DNA of 64,000 nt from Breviolum minutum Mf 1.05b.01. Taxonomy: Eukaryota; Sar; Dinophyceae; Suessiales; Symbiodiniaceae. The position numbers and the translations under genes are program-made. Positions 47,090 through 57,102 of the stretch are shown here, one piece after another. The stretch lies in the NCBI GenBank assembly GCA_000507305.1, contig DF240767.1:37891-101890 (forward strand). The letters are read 5' to 3'. A model generated the notes under the pieces. It worked only from the letters and a program-made list of their open reading frames with translations, was not told the origin of the DNA and searched no databases. How positions within the stretch are numbered: the stretch's first letter is position 1; each line of letters starts with the position of its first letter.

Positions 47090-48655
47090 ATTGAGGAATA
47101 TCGCTTTGTTGAATTTTTCGCTGGCGATGGAAATTTGACATGGTCCTTACGCCGTCATGGCTTTCGGGGATTGAAACTGGACAAAGATTACGGGGGAAGA
47201 TATAACAATATCTTCGAGCCTGCTGGCTTTGCGCTGCGTGTCTGCAGGGTTGAATGGGAACTGTGTTTTGAAATGTCATGGGGTTGTGAGCGGTAAACAC
47301 TTTCAATGACCCTGGGGCTTGGCTATTATATGCTTTCGACCCTCAGGTTAGCCATGCTTGCGATCCTCAGGCTGCACCCGGGATCTGTGGTGGTTTTAGC
47401 GCCTGTGTGCAGTGGCTTTAGCTTTATGTGCTCGTCACAGGCTATGCGTTTCTGGTACGATCCCAATGGTAATACAAGTTACCATTGGGTAATAAGTGGA
47501 AACCTGATGGCAAATCGTGTTGTGATCTTAGCATGGCTTTGCATTGCATTAGGGCACGTTTTCATCCTGGAACAACCTGGCTCTGCCAAATTTGGATACA
47601 TGGATCGTTTCCAAGAACTATGCCAATATTTCTATGTGCTTTGCTGAATTTAATGATTTCTGTTTGGTGGATTTTTCTGAAAAAATTGTTTACTGGGATA
47701 GAAGAGGTTGATGTATTTATGTAGACAAAAAAATAAGAACGGGAATCCACAAGAGTAACCCCCCAATGCTTATCTCCCCATGAATAAGGATTTTTAACTC
47801 CCTATAATGAATGCTTATTTCCTGGGGGAGATGGCAATGGTGGGGTACCCTTCAATTCCCATGAACATTTCAAGATACAGCATTTTGGGCTGCATGTGTG
47901 TTTTTTTGATTCGATTTGATTCAGGTCTTCAAGCAAAGAGTGTGGATGCGTCGATATGGAGCCCTAAGTTGGAAAGCTACACAACTCTGGAGCAATTCCC
48001 ACCATATCCAAAAGCTAGATTTAGGTAGCCTCACTCGAGAGATGAAGCAGGAATCAGTGTCTCTTGCGAAACGATATGTTGATAAATCCGGAGTCAAAAG
48101 ATGTGTTGGAAAAAAGAAGGCCTTAAAGCAATCCCAGCTCCTTGTTTGTGCTTCAATTTTTTCTGTGGGTGTATATTTTTTTTGGAAGGGGAGCCTTACT
48201 GTATATACAAACATGTTTTTGGGGTGCAATGTTCAAATCAAACCTGAGGTCATATACAACAGCTTTTGGCTACAAGGTTGCTTCCATGTTACCAAGTATG
48301 CATGAAGGGATTTGGGGGCAGAAGACTGCTCAGGACCATTGGCCTTGTTTTGCTACCCCTGCTCTATGAAAGGTATTTTTTGTATATTCTATCAATATTT
48401 CGCTATGTCTGTATATATATATGTGTGCAAGATGCAAACACACACACACAGTTTATGAAGCCCTTTGCAAAGAGTCTCTCTGCTCAAGCCCACCCTGCGG
48501 AGGACGAAAAGAAGATGGAACATCATGACACTTATGATCTTTGGGCAGAAGCGGATATGGAGTCAGTCATTAGATACTTGAGGTCAAACAAAAAACTCAA
48601 TGTTCCAAATCACCTTCGGGAAGTTTTGGGCATGAACAGGGGAAGTGCTGATTAA
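47090..48655 (+). CDS. Diverged DNA-methylase-like protein, multi-exon
   Basis: Exon 47090-47235 reads IEEYRFVEFFAGDGNLTWSL then RRHGFRGLKLDKDYGG, resembling a class-I methyltransferase glycine loop (motif I). Exon 47347-47634 holds SVVVLAPVCSGFSFM and HVFILEQPGSAKF, which I read as counterparts of motif IV (P-x-C) and motif VI (E-x-P). Exon 47925-48136 contains WMRRYGALSWKATQLWSNSH. Exon 48249 onward begins SYTTAFGYKVASMLPS with an uncertain end. The last exon (about 48447-48655) ends REVLGMNRGSAD. The introns after 47235 and 48136 need GC donors. The exon order matches a family I recall as multicopy in dinoflagellates. Enzyme activity is unproven. Confidence 0.6.
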
Positions 48656-48813
48656 AACCATCTTTGCTCAATATCAAGAATAATATGGTTTGCATTTATT
48701 TCAATGTTTCATGGAACATAACAAATCAAAATCGAACAACATGCCGAGGGGCACTTCTATGTTCTTGTGATAATTTCCTCATTGATATTTTGCAATCGGC
48801 CGTTTATTGAGCC

Positions 48814-49596
48814 ATGATGGACATAGGTGCAAAACGTCCCTGTGTTCGTACGCTGGCCTCCAGACTCTGGGACTCTGATGATGATTCAGTGATTATCACA
48901 TCCTGTGCTCATTGTTCTCAAAATCTCCGACAAGCAGAGCTGGAAATGACACGGCTGAGCAACATTGTGCAACAAATACATGCTGAAAAGAAAGTGCTAC
49001 AAGAACGAATGATCATTCTCAAGGAGAAACTGGCAACAGTTAATCTGCAGTTATTTGATGTTCAAAAATTCGTAATTCCTTTGGGAGGGAAGCCACATGG
49101 TTCCAAGAACACTTCGAACTCATGGCTGGAAAACATTGGAGATGTGAAGGATGAACCTCGAATGGATCAGTTTCTCAAACAATGGCGCAATTGCAATTTC
49201 AAACATGAAATTCAGTTTGTGTTGTGCCCACAACCAGAAATGACAGCTTCAAAGATTTTGGACCATTGCGAGTGGGCTGTACATAGTCTAGGAAAGAAAC
49301 ACCCAGTGGTGTACAAAATAGGCATCACAGAGAACTGCATAGACAGATGGGCTTCCAAAGACTACAGTTACAAACATGACCCATATGAGGCTTGGGAAGG
49401 AATGTTAATTCTATTTGTAGCAGCGAACAGCTTGAGTTGTGCATTTGTTGAATCTTTCTTAATTCACAGATTCAGAGGTCGTCGGGGCAATAGAAATGTC
49501 AACCCAGGAGGTGAAACTGCAAAACCTGGGAGAGGACCCTTTTTTACCTACTGTGTGTATCGCATCCTACGACCACCTGCTACAGCTACTTCATAA
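48814..49596 (+). CDS. GIY-YIG nuclease-like protein with coiled coil
   Basis: A single exon of 260 codons from ATG 48814 to TAA. Residues 31-34 form a CAHC pair and residues 36-83 a probable coiled coil. Residues 166-172 are VYKIGIT (the position of GIY...YIG), with ENCIDRW supplying the conserved Arg at 178. A Glu sits in CAFVESFLIHRF (E213), and residues 225-234 read GNRNVNPGGE, where the family has an Asn. This order of strand, Arg helix, Glu helix and Asn fits GIY-YIG endonucleases, though the first GIY is replaced by a VYKIG strand. It starts 158 bp after the methylase-like gene on the same strand. Similar genes are, as I recall, numerous in dinoflagellates. Cleavage activity is inference. 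Confidence 0.6.
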   Translation: MMDIGAKRPCVRTLASRLWDSDDDSVIITSCAHCSQNLRQAELEMTRLSNIVQQIHAEKKVLQERMIILKEKLATVNLQLFDVQKFVIPLGGKPHGSKNTSNSWLENIGDVKDEPRMDQFLKQWRNCNFKHEIQFVLCPQPEMTASKILDHCEWAVHSLGKKHPVVYKIGITENCIDRWASKDYSYKHDPYEAWEGMLILFVAANSLSCAFVESFLIHRFRGRRGNRNVNPGGETAKPGRGPFFTYCVYRILRPPATATS

Positions 49597-49841
49597 GTTG
49601 TGTAAGTATGCATTTATTCGAACTATTTATTTTGTTCATTTGTAACATCCACAGGCTTGCAGGTGAAGTTGTGGGCACATGCATCTTGATGCCACAGTCA
49701 AAGAAGAGTTGCACATTTGTATATGTATATACATGTGTGACCTTACAAATTAAAGTATATTTATATTTACGCTGGCGCTATCCATCGAAAAAGAAGGTGT
49801 CTCATTGGATGGCTAAAGGATTGATATCAGCAACATGTATA

Positions 49842-49930
49842 GGTTCAAGTTAAAACCAATACTTATATGATGAAAAATATTTTTTATATTGTATATTTTC
49901 ATCATAAAAGTATTGGTTTTAACTTGAACC
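49842..49930. repeat. Near-perfect 89-bp hairpin
   Basis: GGTTCAAGTTAAAACCAATA continues on one side, and its exact reverse complement ends at 49930. Inner arms ATGATGAAAAATA and TATTTTCATCAT pair with one or two mismatches around an AT-only loop. It lies 246 bp downstream of the GIY-YIG-like stop codon. No terminal-repeat family recognised elsewhere in the window. Confidence 0.85.
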
Positions 49931-49939
49931 TCTCAAGTA

Positions 49940-51440
49940 ACAGCTTTGGGACAGAATCACTTTCTTTGGGGGTGGATGTAGTTTTTTTGGTGGCACGGAA
50001 TTACACGGAAAACCAATTCTTCGCGACGGAAAACCAATTCTTCTCGGATCGGCGCGGATTTTTTTTTGTGAAAAAAAAATGGTTTTTCAGAAAACAATGG
50101 TTCGAACTTATGTCTTGTGTCAAAAAACAAACAAAACCAGTTTTTTTCCCCGGCTTTGTGTGAAGAACCCTGACATCGAATATATATGAAGATATCAAAT
50201 GAGCAGAACCCAATTTTCCTGTGGTGAAGGTGCTCTGGATTCTGATCCATCTAGCCTTTCCCATTTGGCAAGTACCATGAAAGTGGCAGGTGCCAACCTC
50301 CTTGGGCTTGGAGGTGGTGGTATTGGCTTAAAAATACTCTACATCTATACGACTTGAAGCTGTGAGAAATATGTCCATCAACATGTGCTTAAATTTGTAT
50401 GTGTATATATATATATATATGCCTTTTGAAATCTTTGTATTCCGAGAAAGGAGATTTATATATAAACACTAAACCCAACTTTTTCTTTTAGTACTTTGAA
50501 TGCGCTTGTTTGCAAATCTGAGAATGTCAAAATTGTTTCTTGGAAACATCATGTCTTCTTGGTTCCTCGCCAAGGATTTGTTGCGGATTTCAACATGTTA
50601 CATACTGACATGTTATTTGTTTACTGCTGAACCCAGCTTCCTTTGATGCAAATGTTGTTGTGTTGCGGTCCCTCGAATAGAATTTTGGGTCTTTCCCAAA
50701 GATTTGTTATACATTTCAAGTTGGTAGTACAAATCTATATATATAGTTTTTCTGCTGAACCTAACTTCATCTGATGTATGTGTATTTATATGCACACTTT
50801 GGCTGTGAATGTTTGATGTCCCTTGGATTGTCATGTCAAACAAGGCTCTGGAAATGTATCGCATTTCTTTGGGTCTTTCCCAAAGATTTGTTATACATGT
50901 CAATAAATCATCTATAGTTTAAAATTTAACCACCTTGTTTGTCATCCTTGGGGTTTTTCAAGTGTGATGCAGAAATTGCTGGTGCTTATACTTCATATGT
51001 ACCTTAGGGTCGGGTATAGATGGTCTATGTACGAAATCCTTTTGTTTGTTCCTGGCCATGCTCAAGAGCAGGGTTAAAGAACGTTACTCCAGCTCATGGA
51101 TCTCAAGACAGGCAGCAAAACGTGGTCTTGTGAAACGCTTCTGCAAGGACAGAAGTTTTTGAATACACAGCCACAGCCAGCCAAAGGCCCTCCACCACCA
51201 GTCGCCTCTTGATGTGACAATACGTATGATTTGATACTTTTGCGGGCTTTATGTCTTATGTGAACATATTCTGCTGGCAAAGTTTCCATGACAATTCCAA
51301 AGGTGTCTTAATTATATATTTAGTAATAGAGATACTGTGTCAAACATGATGATGTTCCGAAAAGTAAAGCATCATTTATATACAAAAACTTCGATACAAA
51401 AAAGGAACATCATTGCATTTCATTTGAATTCCAAATTATG
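49940..51440. other. Intergenic, repeats only
   Basis: No gene seen. It contains a fragment of the GGAAAACCAATTCTTC repeat (50007-50050) related to 39.9 kb. It also contains a partial direct duplication at 50613-50730 and 50745-50905, sharing TGCTGAACC at one end and GGGTCTTTCCCAAAGATTTG at the other. AT dinucleotide tracts lie near 50405. Confidence 0.55.
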
Positions 51441-51457
51441 CTTAGGTGAAGGAGGAA

Positions 51458-53539
51458 ATGGCTGACCAACATGCGAAGGCAAGTGCATCGCAGCCGCAGA
51501 TCGTGCCCACACCTCATACCATGTTCTTTCCCCCGGAACATGCAACCCAGCATGGCAAACCCCCAGGGCAGGGGTACTTGCAGCAAGACACATATGAAGA
51601 GGCAATACTGCAGCAGCAAGCGCGTTTGGCTGGTCAGCATCCTGGTTTGCAAACGCAAGCGCCACCCCCGAAACCACCCCCACCACCACCACCACCACCA
51701 CCACCGCCGCCAGTGATGGAAACAGTGGTGTCACCAAAGGAACCAGCAGCCCCGCCGGCACCGCCGCAGATGCCAGCACCGCCCCAATGGCCATCGCCTC
51801 CACCAGGGTTGCTGAGCCCGTTGTGGGATCGATTTGCCTTGCAACCACCGGACCAAGTGCGATTGGAGGCTGAAACGCTCAGAAAGCACCAAGAACAACA
51901 GTTGGCGCAAAAACAAAGATTGCAAGGTCAAGAAAACACAAGCAGTATGGCATCAATGACTTCGCAGGAGATTCAGCAAAGGATGGCACTGCAGCAGCAT
52001 TTGCAGCAGCAGTCACACATGGGAACTTCCCCTGTGGCCAGTTTCAGCCATCTGTCTCTGCAGCCCCCGAGCCAGGAGGCTCTTGCCTGCAAAATCGAAA
52101 GACAGTCTCAAGAAGAATTACATGCAAGGCTTGAGCAGAGCCGCTTCCAGTTCGAATGCGATGAGGCGCAGATGATGCTTGAAGCAAGCAGGAGAAGGCT
52201 TGAAGCATTTTGGGCTACGCTTACACCAGAAGAGGCTGCAAGATCCAGGCAGAAACTTCGCGACCAAGAGGCTGCAGCACAGCAGAGGTTTGAACAAGAA
52301 CGGAAAGACTTGAAAGAACGAAAGAGATTGCAGGAACAAGAAAGGGAGTTGAAAGCAAGGCAGGAACTAGAGGAACAGCAGAGAGCAATCTTGCAGCAGC
52401 AAGAGCAGCAGGAGGCTGAGGCCAGAATGCAACAACATGAAGAGATGCTGCAAAAGAGGATCGACCAAGAGGAGGCAGAGGCAGCAATGAAACAACAGGA
52501 AGCTTTGCAACAGAAACGAATACAGGAGCAGGAAGAAGCTGCAATGCGACAACGGCAATTGCAAGAACAGGAAGAAGCTGCAATGCGACAACGGCAATTG
52601 CAAGAACAGGAAGAAGCTGCAATGCAAGAACGGCAATTGCAAGAACAGAAAGAAGCTGCAATGCAACGGCAAATCCAAGAACAACAAGAAGCTGCAATGC
52701 GAGAACGGCAATTGCAAGAACAGCAAATTCAAGAACAGCAAGAAGCTGCAATGCAAAGGCAATTTCAAGAACACCACGCCATGGTGTTGCGTGTGCAGCA
52801 GCAGCAGCAGGAGCAGCAGCAAGCTTTGCAACGTCAGTCACAGCATCAGCTCAGCCAGCAGCCGCAGCTTGCTGAAGTGGAAAGCCAGCCTCAGCAAGTA
52901 CAATACATTGCAACACTGGCACAGCACCTGAAGCATCAAGAGGAAATGCTGCAAAAGCAAGAGCAAGAGATTGCGGAAAGGAAACAGGAAATGAAAAGGG
53001 CTGAAATGGCAATCCAAGGAGAAGAATTTGAAAAGCAACAGCAAGTGTTGCAGGAGCAAATGATGCAACAACGGCAACAGCAGTTGCAGCAACAGTGGTT
53101 ACAACAACAGCATTTGCAGCAACAGCAAGAAAAAGACATGTTTCAGCAGTACACGCAGCAGCGGATGAATCTTTCCAGGCAACAAGATCTACGAGCAGGA
53201 ACTTGTGAAGATGAATCATCGATGAAAAAACCCAGAACAGGTTGCAGCCCACCCAAGATGCCGGTGCCAGGTGAGACTGCTGGACCTGCCATGGTGCCAT
53301 ACCCAAAAGCCCCATTCCTCCCTGGGCCAGTCACTTCAGGATTGTTTTTGCAACAGCCTGTGGAGCCAGGCCAGTTGCATCGAAGTCTTGTGCCAGCATC
53401 CCCACCAGAACCAGCAGCCCCACACACCCCGTCTCAACCTCCAAGTGCTGCAGTAGGTGCTACTCCCAAATCTTCGCCGCCAGAAAAGACTGAGGTTGTC
53501 ACCAAGTTGCTAGTCTTAAAAAGGACATACGCAAAATAG
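51458..53539 (+). CDS. Pro/Gln-rich coiled-coil protein
   Basis: About 693 residues from ATG 51458 to a TAG. The frame stays open upstream to a possible AG|G acceptor at 51445, so an upstream exon may exist. An N-terminal region rich in His/Pro/Gln includes a run of more than ten Pro residues (encoded near 51666-51714). A long Gln/Glu/Arg helix region follows, probably a coiled coil. Within it a 12-13-residue unit QEQEEAAMRQRQL repeats about six times (52521-52770). The C-terminal quarter is Pro-rich and ends LLVLKRTYAK. Composition suggests a scaffold or RNA/chromatin-associated protein, but low complexity makes any similarity search unreliable. No catalytic motif seen. Confidence 0.7.
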   Translation: MADQHAKASASQPQIVPTPHTMFFPPEHATQHGKPPGQGYLQQDTYEEAILQQQARLAGQHPGLQTQAPPPKPPPPPPPPPPPPPVMETVVSPKEPAAPPAPPQMPAPPQWPSPPPGLLSPLWDRFALQPPDQVRLEAETLRKHQEQQLAQKQRLQGQENTSSMASMTSQEIQQRMALQQHLQQQSHMGTSPVASFSHLSLQPPSQEALACKIERQSQEELHARLEQSRFQFECDEAQMMLEASRRRLEAFWATLTPEEAARSRQKLRDQEAAAQQRFEQERKDLKERKRLQEQERELKARQELEEQQRAILQQQEQQEAEARMQQHEEMLQKRIDQEEAEAAMKQQEALQQKRIQEQEEAAMRQRQLQEQEEAAMRQRQLQEQEEAAMQERQLQEQKEAAMQRQIQEQQEAAMRERQLQEQQIQEQQEAAMQRQFQEHHAMVLRVQQQQQEQQQALQRQSQHQLSQQPQLAEVESQPQQVQYIATLAQHLKHQEEMLQKQEQEIAERKQEMKRAEMAIQGEEFEKQQQVLQEQMMQQRQQQLQQQWLQQQHLQQQQEKDMFQQYTQQRMNLSRQQDLRAGTCEDESSMKKPRTGCSPPKMPVPGETAGPAMVPYPKAPFLPGPVTSGLFLQQPVEPGQLHRSLVPASPPEPAAPHTPSQPPSAAVGATPKSSPPEKTEVVTKLLVLKRTYAK

Positions 53540-53800
53540 AGGATACCACCAAACAAACATAAACTGTATATAGTTTGGGGTTTACCCAATGGTCCTTTGG
53601 GGTACCACTGTTTTGGGGAACTTGCATGCTACTCATCAAACAATCTTACATATCTTCCTGCTATTGCCTTTATTTGTGTGTTTTTTGGTGTGTGTGTGTG
53701 TATTGATTTACAAATACAAATATATCATTTTTTTGAAAGGATATGAATTCGAAATTGCTACACTCATAATGTTATTTCGTATTTTCAAAAACGAAACAAC

Positions 53801-55584
53801 ATGATCAGTGTAGTCAGTTCGAATTCTTGTGCAACTTCGCTTGGAGACATCAGGTCAGATTGTCGACAGCCCATGAATCTGCCGGCTGTGATCAACTCTA
53901 TCACTTGCCCCGAGGCTTGGGGTTTTCTTTACAGGATGTGTAAGGATGGTGAAAACAAGGGTGTGCCTGATGAAATCTTGACCTCTTGGAGAGCAGGAGG
54001 GTATGAGCGGAACAAATTACTCCACACGTTCGTTAGCAAGTGCTACGTTCCGGACCATGACTATGGTACCAATCGGGCCCGTCTCGAGTGCTACACAAAG
54101 TTGAGACAGCTGACGAAGGACTGGAAAACAACCATGAAGGGTTATGAATGGTTGACGGAGGCGGAAATGGCTGAACTAAAGTGGTCAGCGTTTCTTGGTT
54201 CAAACAGTGTTTCACAACTCACAATCAATATATTTTGCGAATGGCATGCGAATAGAGTAGGAATTTGAAAGGCAAACATATCAAACAGAAACAAGTGTAA
54301 TTAAACCAACTATTGTGAAAAGAATTTACCTGCTCTTCAAGTTCACAGCTTGTATTATCGGCGCTCTTGCTCCCCCCAAACTCATCTATATATATTGACA
54401 GCCAGCAAGAGTGCATCATACAAGCTGTGAACTTCAAGATTGTGTTGATTTTGTTTATGTTGTGAACTGGACTTGCTCTGGAAACTAAGGGCAAAAGTGC
54501 AGGGTGCGGTTCAGTATTGCACGCTGAAAAAGCTCACCAAACAATGCCTGTATGAGAAGGTCAACAAATATCTCGTTCTCACTTCGGATAGGGTGGAGAT
54601 ACTTGCTTTAAAGGTTTATGAAGTCAAGACATTCTTTTCTGATGTTTTATCTTGTTTTGGAGTTTCTGGTGGGGGTGGCTTTTATCTCCACTCTGATCTT
54701 TTGGGATTGGGGACTTGCTTCATCTTAGGCAAGGAAGCGAGAAATTGCAGGAAATGGAGGAACTGATGCAGGGCATGGGGCTGTTCTCCGAAGAGTTCTC
54801 GGTGGGTTTGGGGGACCTACTAGAAATCGATGACGGCGATGGTTCCAAGCCATCTGGGAATCCAAATGGAGACATTCCTCAGGCACCCCAGCCTAAAGCC
54901 AAGAGTAATCCTTTTCCAGCCTTGGAAGGTACTGAGTCGGCTTCTGAATATGTCGCAAAGTATAAGAAAGCCTTGCTTAACAGGCGTACGGTTTTCAAGG
55001 AGGTTTTGGAGAAATGGGAGAAAGCAAATCCTACAACCGGAAAGACTTTCAGATTCAAATTTGATTGTAGTATTTTTATTTGATGTTTTTGTATATATGG
55101 TTTTATTTTTGGGTGGCTGAAACAAAAGACAAGTTCAGCTTCAACATATTTGATTGTCACTGTCTGCGATCTGAGGGATGAGTTTGATGATCTGAAGAAA
55201 ACCAATGGCTGCTTGGATTCCGTTAAATTGGTTTTAGGTCGTTTTCTCGCTGATACAAAGAGCAAGTGTGTTGACTTAAAGGAGTGTTGGTTGAAGATTG
55301 AATTTCAACTTTTTTTACTTGATTGGTGTGTATCTTGTTTCTGAGGTGCACTTCAGACTCTCTACAACAAGCTGTGCGAAGTTGAGGCTACACAGGCAAA
55401 GGTCAACCCAGAAAGCAAGGGCCCATACAAGATTGTGAGCCAGGAAATCCGTGAGGCATGCACGACGTTCAACAACCAACTTTTGGCGTGCAAAGTGCAC
55501 TTGCCTAAGTCAGCGGCAAAATCGCGAGCCAAAGCCAAGGGCAAACCAACTCCAACCAAAGACGAAGAACAGGAGGTAGAGTAG
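53801..55584 (+). CDS. Multi-exon protein of unknown function
   Basis: The first exon (ATG at 53801, to about 54180-54195) reads MISVVSSNSCATSLGDIRSD, CPEAWGFLYRMCKDGENKGV and KGYEWLTEAEMAELKWS. Further exon-like segments: about 54480-54615 (LRAKVQGAVQYCTLKKLTKQ), about 54729-55065 (GSEKLQEMEELMQGMGLFSE, LEGTESASEYVAKYKKALLN), about 55150-55290 (VTVCDLRDEFDDLKKTNGCL) and about 55348-55584 (LQTLYNKLCEVEATQAKVNP, ending TPTKDEEQEVE TAG). The tail is Lys/Ala-rich. The YEWLTEAEM segment is a phrase I associate with a repeated dinoflagellate family of unknown role. Splice joins are approximate. The first intron carries a foldback (54335-54439). Confidence 0.55.
54335..54439. mobile_element. Foldback inside an intron
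   Basis: CTTCAAGTTCACAGCTTGTA on the left and TACAAGCTGTGAACTTCAAG on the right pair with one mismatch. Pairing continues through GCTCTTGCT/AGCAAGAG, leaving a loop of about 35-40 bp. It lies between the first two coding segments of the 53801-55584 gene. Confidence 0.8.
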
Positions 55585-55599
55585 GTAGAGAGCTGAGAT

Positions 55600-56148
55600 T
55601 AGATTGGAGAAATATAGATAAATAGAGCTTAGCAAATTGAAGCAGAATTTTGGTTTCAACTGCATGGATAAGACTGATCAATTGGAGCAATTTCATTTCC
55701 TACAAAAAAAACTTTGAGGAATTGTTTGTTGTGTTTCATTGTTGATATTTGTAATTTTGTTTCAAGTAGTGGTTTTGAATGTATCTTTAACAAATAGCCT
55801 CCTTCGTCGGGTTGTGTGGGTTCACTTAGCCACAGCGATGCTGTGCTTGTTTTTACAAAGGAGTCTAGCCTCCAAGATCCTAACAGAAGAACCTGGGACT
55901 CTTGGGATTCCTTGGCCATTGATGGTGCGCACTTTGTGGTGTGCTAATTGGTGATGGCTGAGGTGAAAAATCGCGCAGATTCCTTCTTTAGTGTCCCTCC
56001 CATGTATAGCATTGACTGATGGCTTGTTGCATGCACCCCCCTGGCAGGTGAAAAGTCTTTGCGGAAAATACTCAAAGAGTATGTCGCGACTTGGCATGGA
56101 AAGCTTTACTTGATTTATATACTGCCATGTGGTGTAAGCAGCCACTTT
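55600..56148. other. Intergenic, no gene seen
   Basis: Spacer before the hairpin array. Short frames only, none protein-like enough to call. Confidence 0.5.
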
Positions 56149-56903
56149 GGCCAGGAATTTTTAACATAGTTGTTTGGGTTTCCAACCAACTGTGTTAAAT
56201 TCCTTGAAGTTACTTTTTGTAAAGGTATATCATGAAATTATACTCTTGGGGATGGCCATTTGGCCAGGAATTTAACATAATTGTTTGGGTTTCCAACCAA
56301 TTGTGTTAAATTCCTTGAAGTTACTTTTTGTTAATGTAAATCATGAATATCCTTAGGGTTGGCCATTTGGCCAGGAATTTAACATAATTGTTTGGGTTTC
56401 CAACCAATTGTGTTAAATTCCTTGAAGTTACTTTTTGTTAANATAGTTGTTTGGGTTTCCAACCAACTGTGTTAAATTCCATGAAATTACTACTCGTAAA
56501 TCATGAGTTATACCCCTTTAGCGTTGGCCATTTGGCCAGGAATTTAACATAATTGTTTGGGTTTCCAACCAATTGTGTTAAATTCCTTGAAGTTATTTAA
56601 TGTAAATCATGAATTATACCTTTAGGGTTGGCCATTTGGCCAGGAATTTAACATAGTTGTTTGGGTTTCCAACCAACTGTGTTGAATTCCATGAAGTAAT
56701 TAATCGTAAATCATGAAATTAAAATCTTGGGGATGGCCATTTGGCCAGGAATTTAACATAGCTGTTTGGGTTTCCAACCAACTGTGTTAAATTCCATAAA
56801 GTTACTACTCGTAAATCATGAGTTAAACCCCTTTAGGGATGGCCATTTGGCCAGGAATTTAACATAGTTGTTTGGGTTTCCAACCAACTGTGTTCAACTT
56901 TTT
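56149..56903. repeat. ~105-bp tandem array of conserved hairpins
   Basis: Seven full units begin GGCCAGGAATTTAACAT at 56149, 56262, 56369, 56534, 56639, 56743 and 56849. One truncated unit follows a single N at 56442. Each unit has a hairpin of 17-bp arms (GGAATTTAACATAGTTG or ...ATAATTG, and CAACTGTGTTAAATTCC or CAATTGTG...) around TTTGGGTTTCCAAC. In seven of eight units a G/A change in the left arm is matched by the C/T change in the right arm; the 56743 unit has GCTG instead. A TGGCCATTTGGCCA palindrome precedes most units. Linkers of 40-50 bp vary much more. Confidence 0.9.
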
Positions 56904-57102
56904 GAATGAACTAATTATATATATCAATCAGTCCTTGGTCGTATAGATGCCTCAAGGGATAGACGGCAGTAAATCTAAGTTTGCTGTTTGGGGTTGACCC
57001 TTTTTGGGTGTGATCAGTTTTTGTCTTTCACAGCGATCTTTGGAATTTAGAAAGTTCTTCAAATCTGTTTTTTTCTCTCTACTTGTGTTCAGAGTTCATT
57101 GA

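Noticed and set aside
52221-52841. Leu/Ala-rich minus-strand frames that look like membrane proteins
   Set aside because: Complement of the Gln/Glu coiled-coil repeats of the plus-strand gene.
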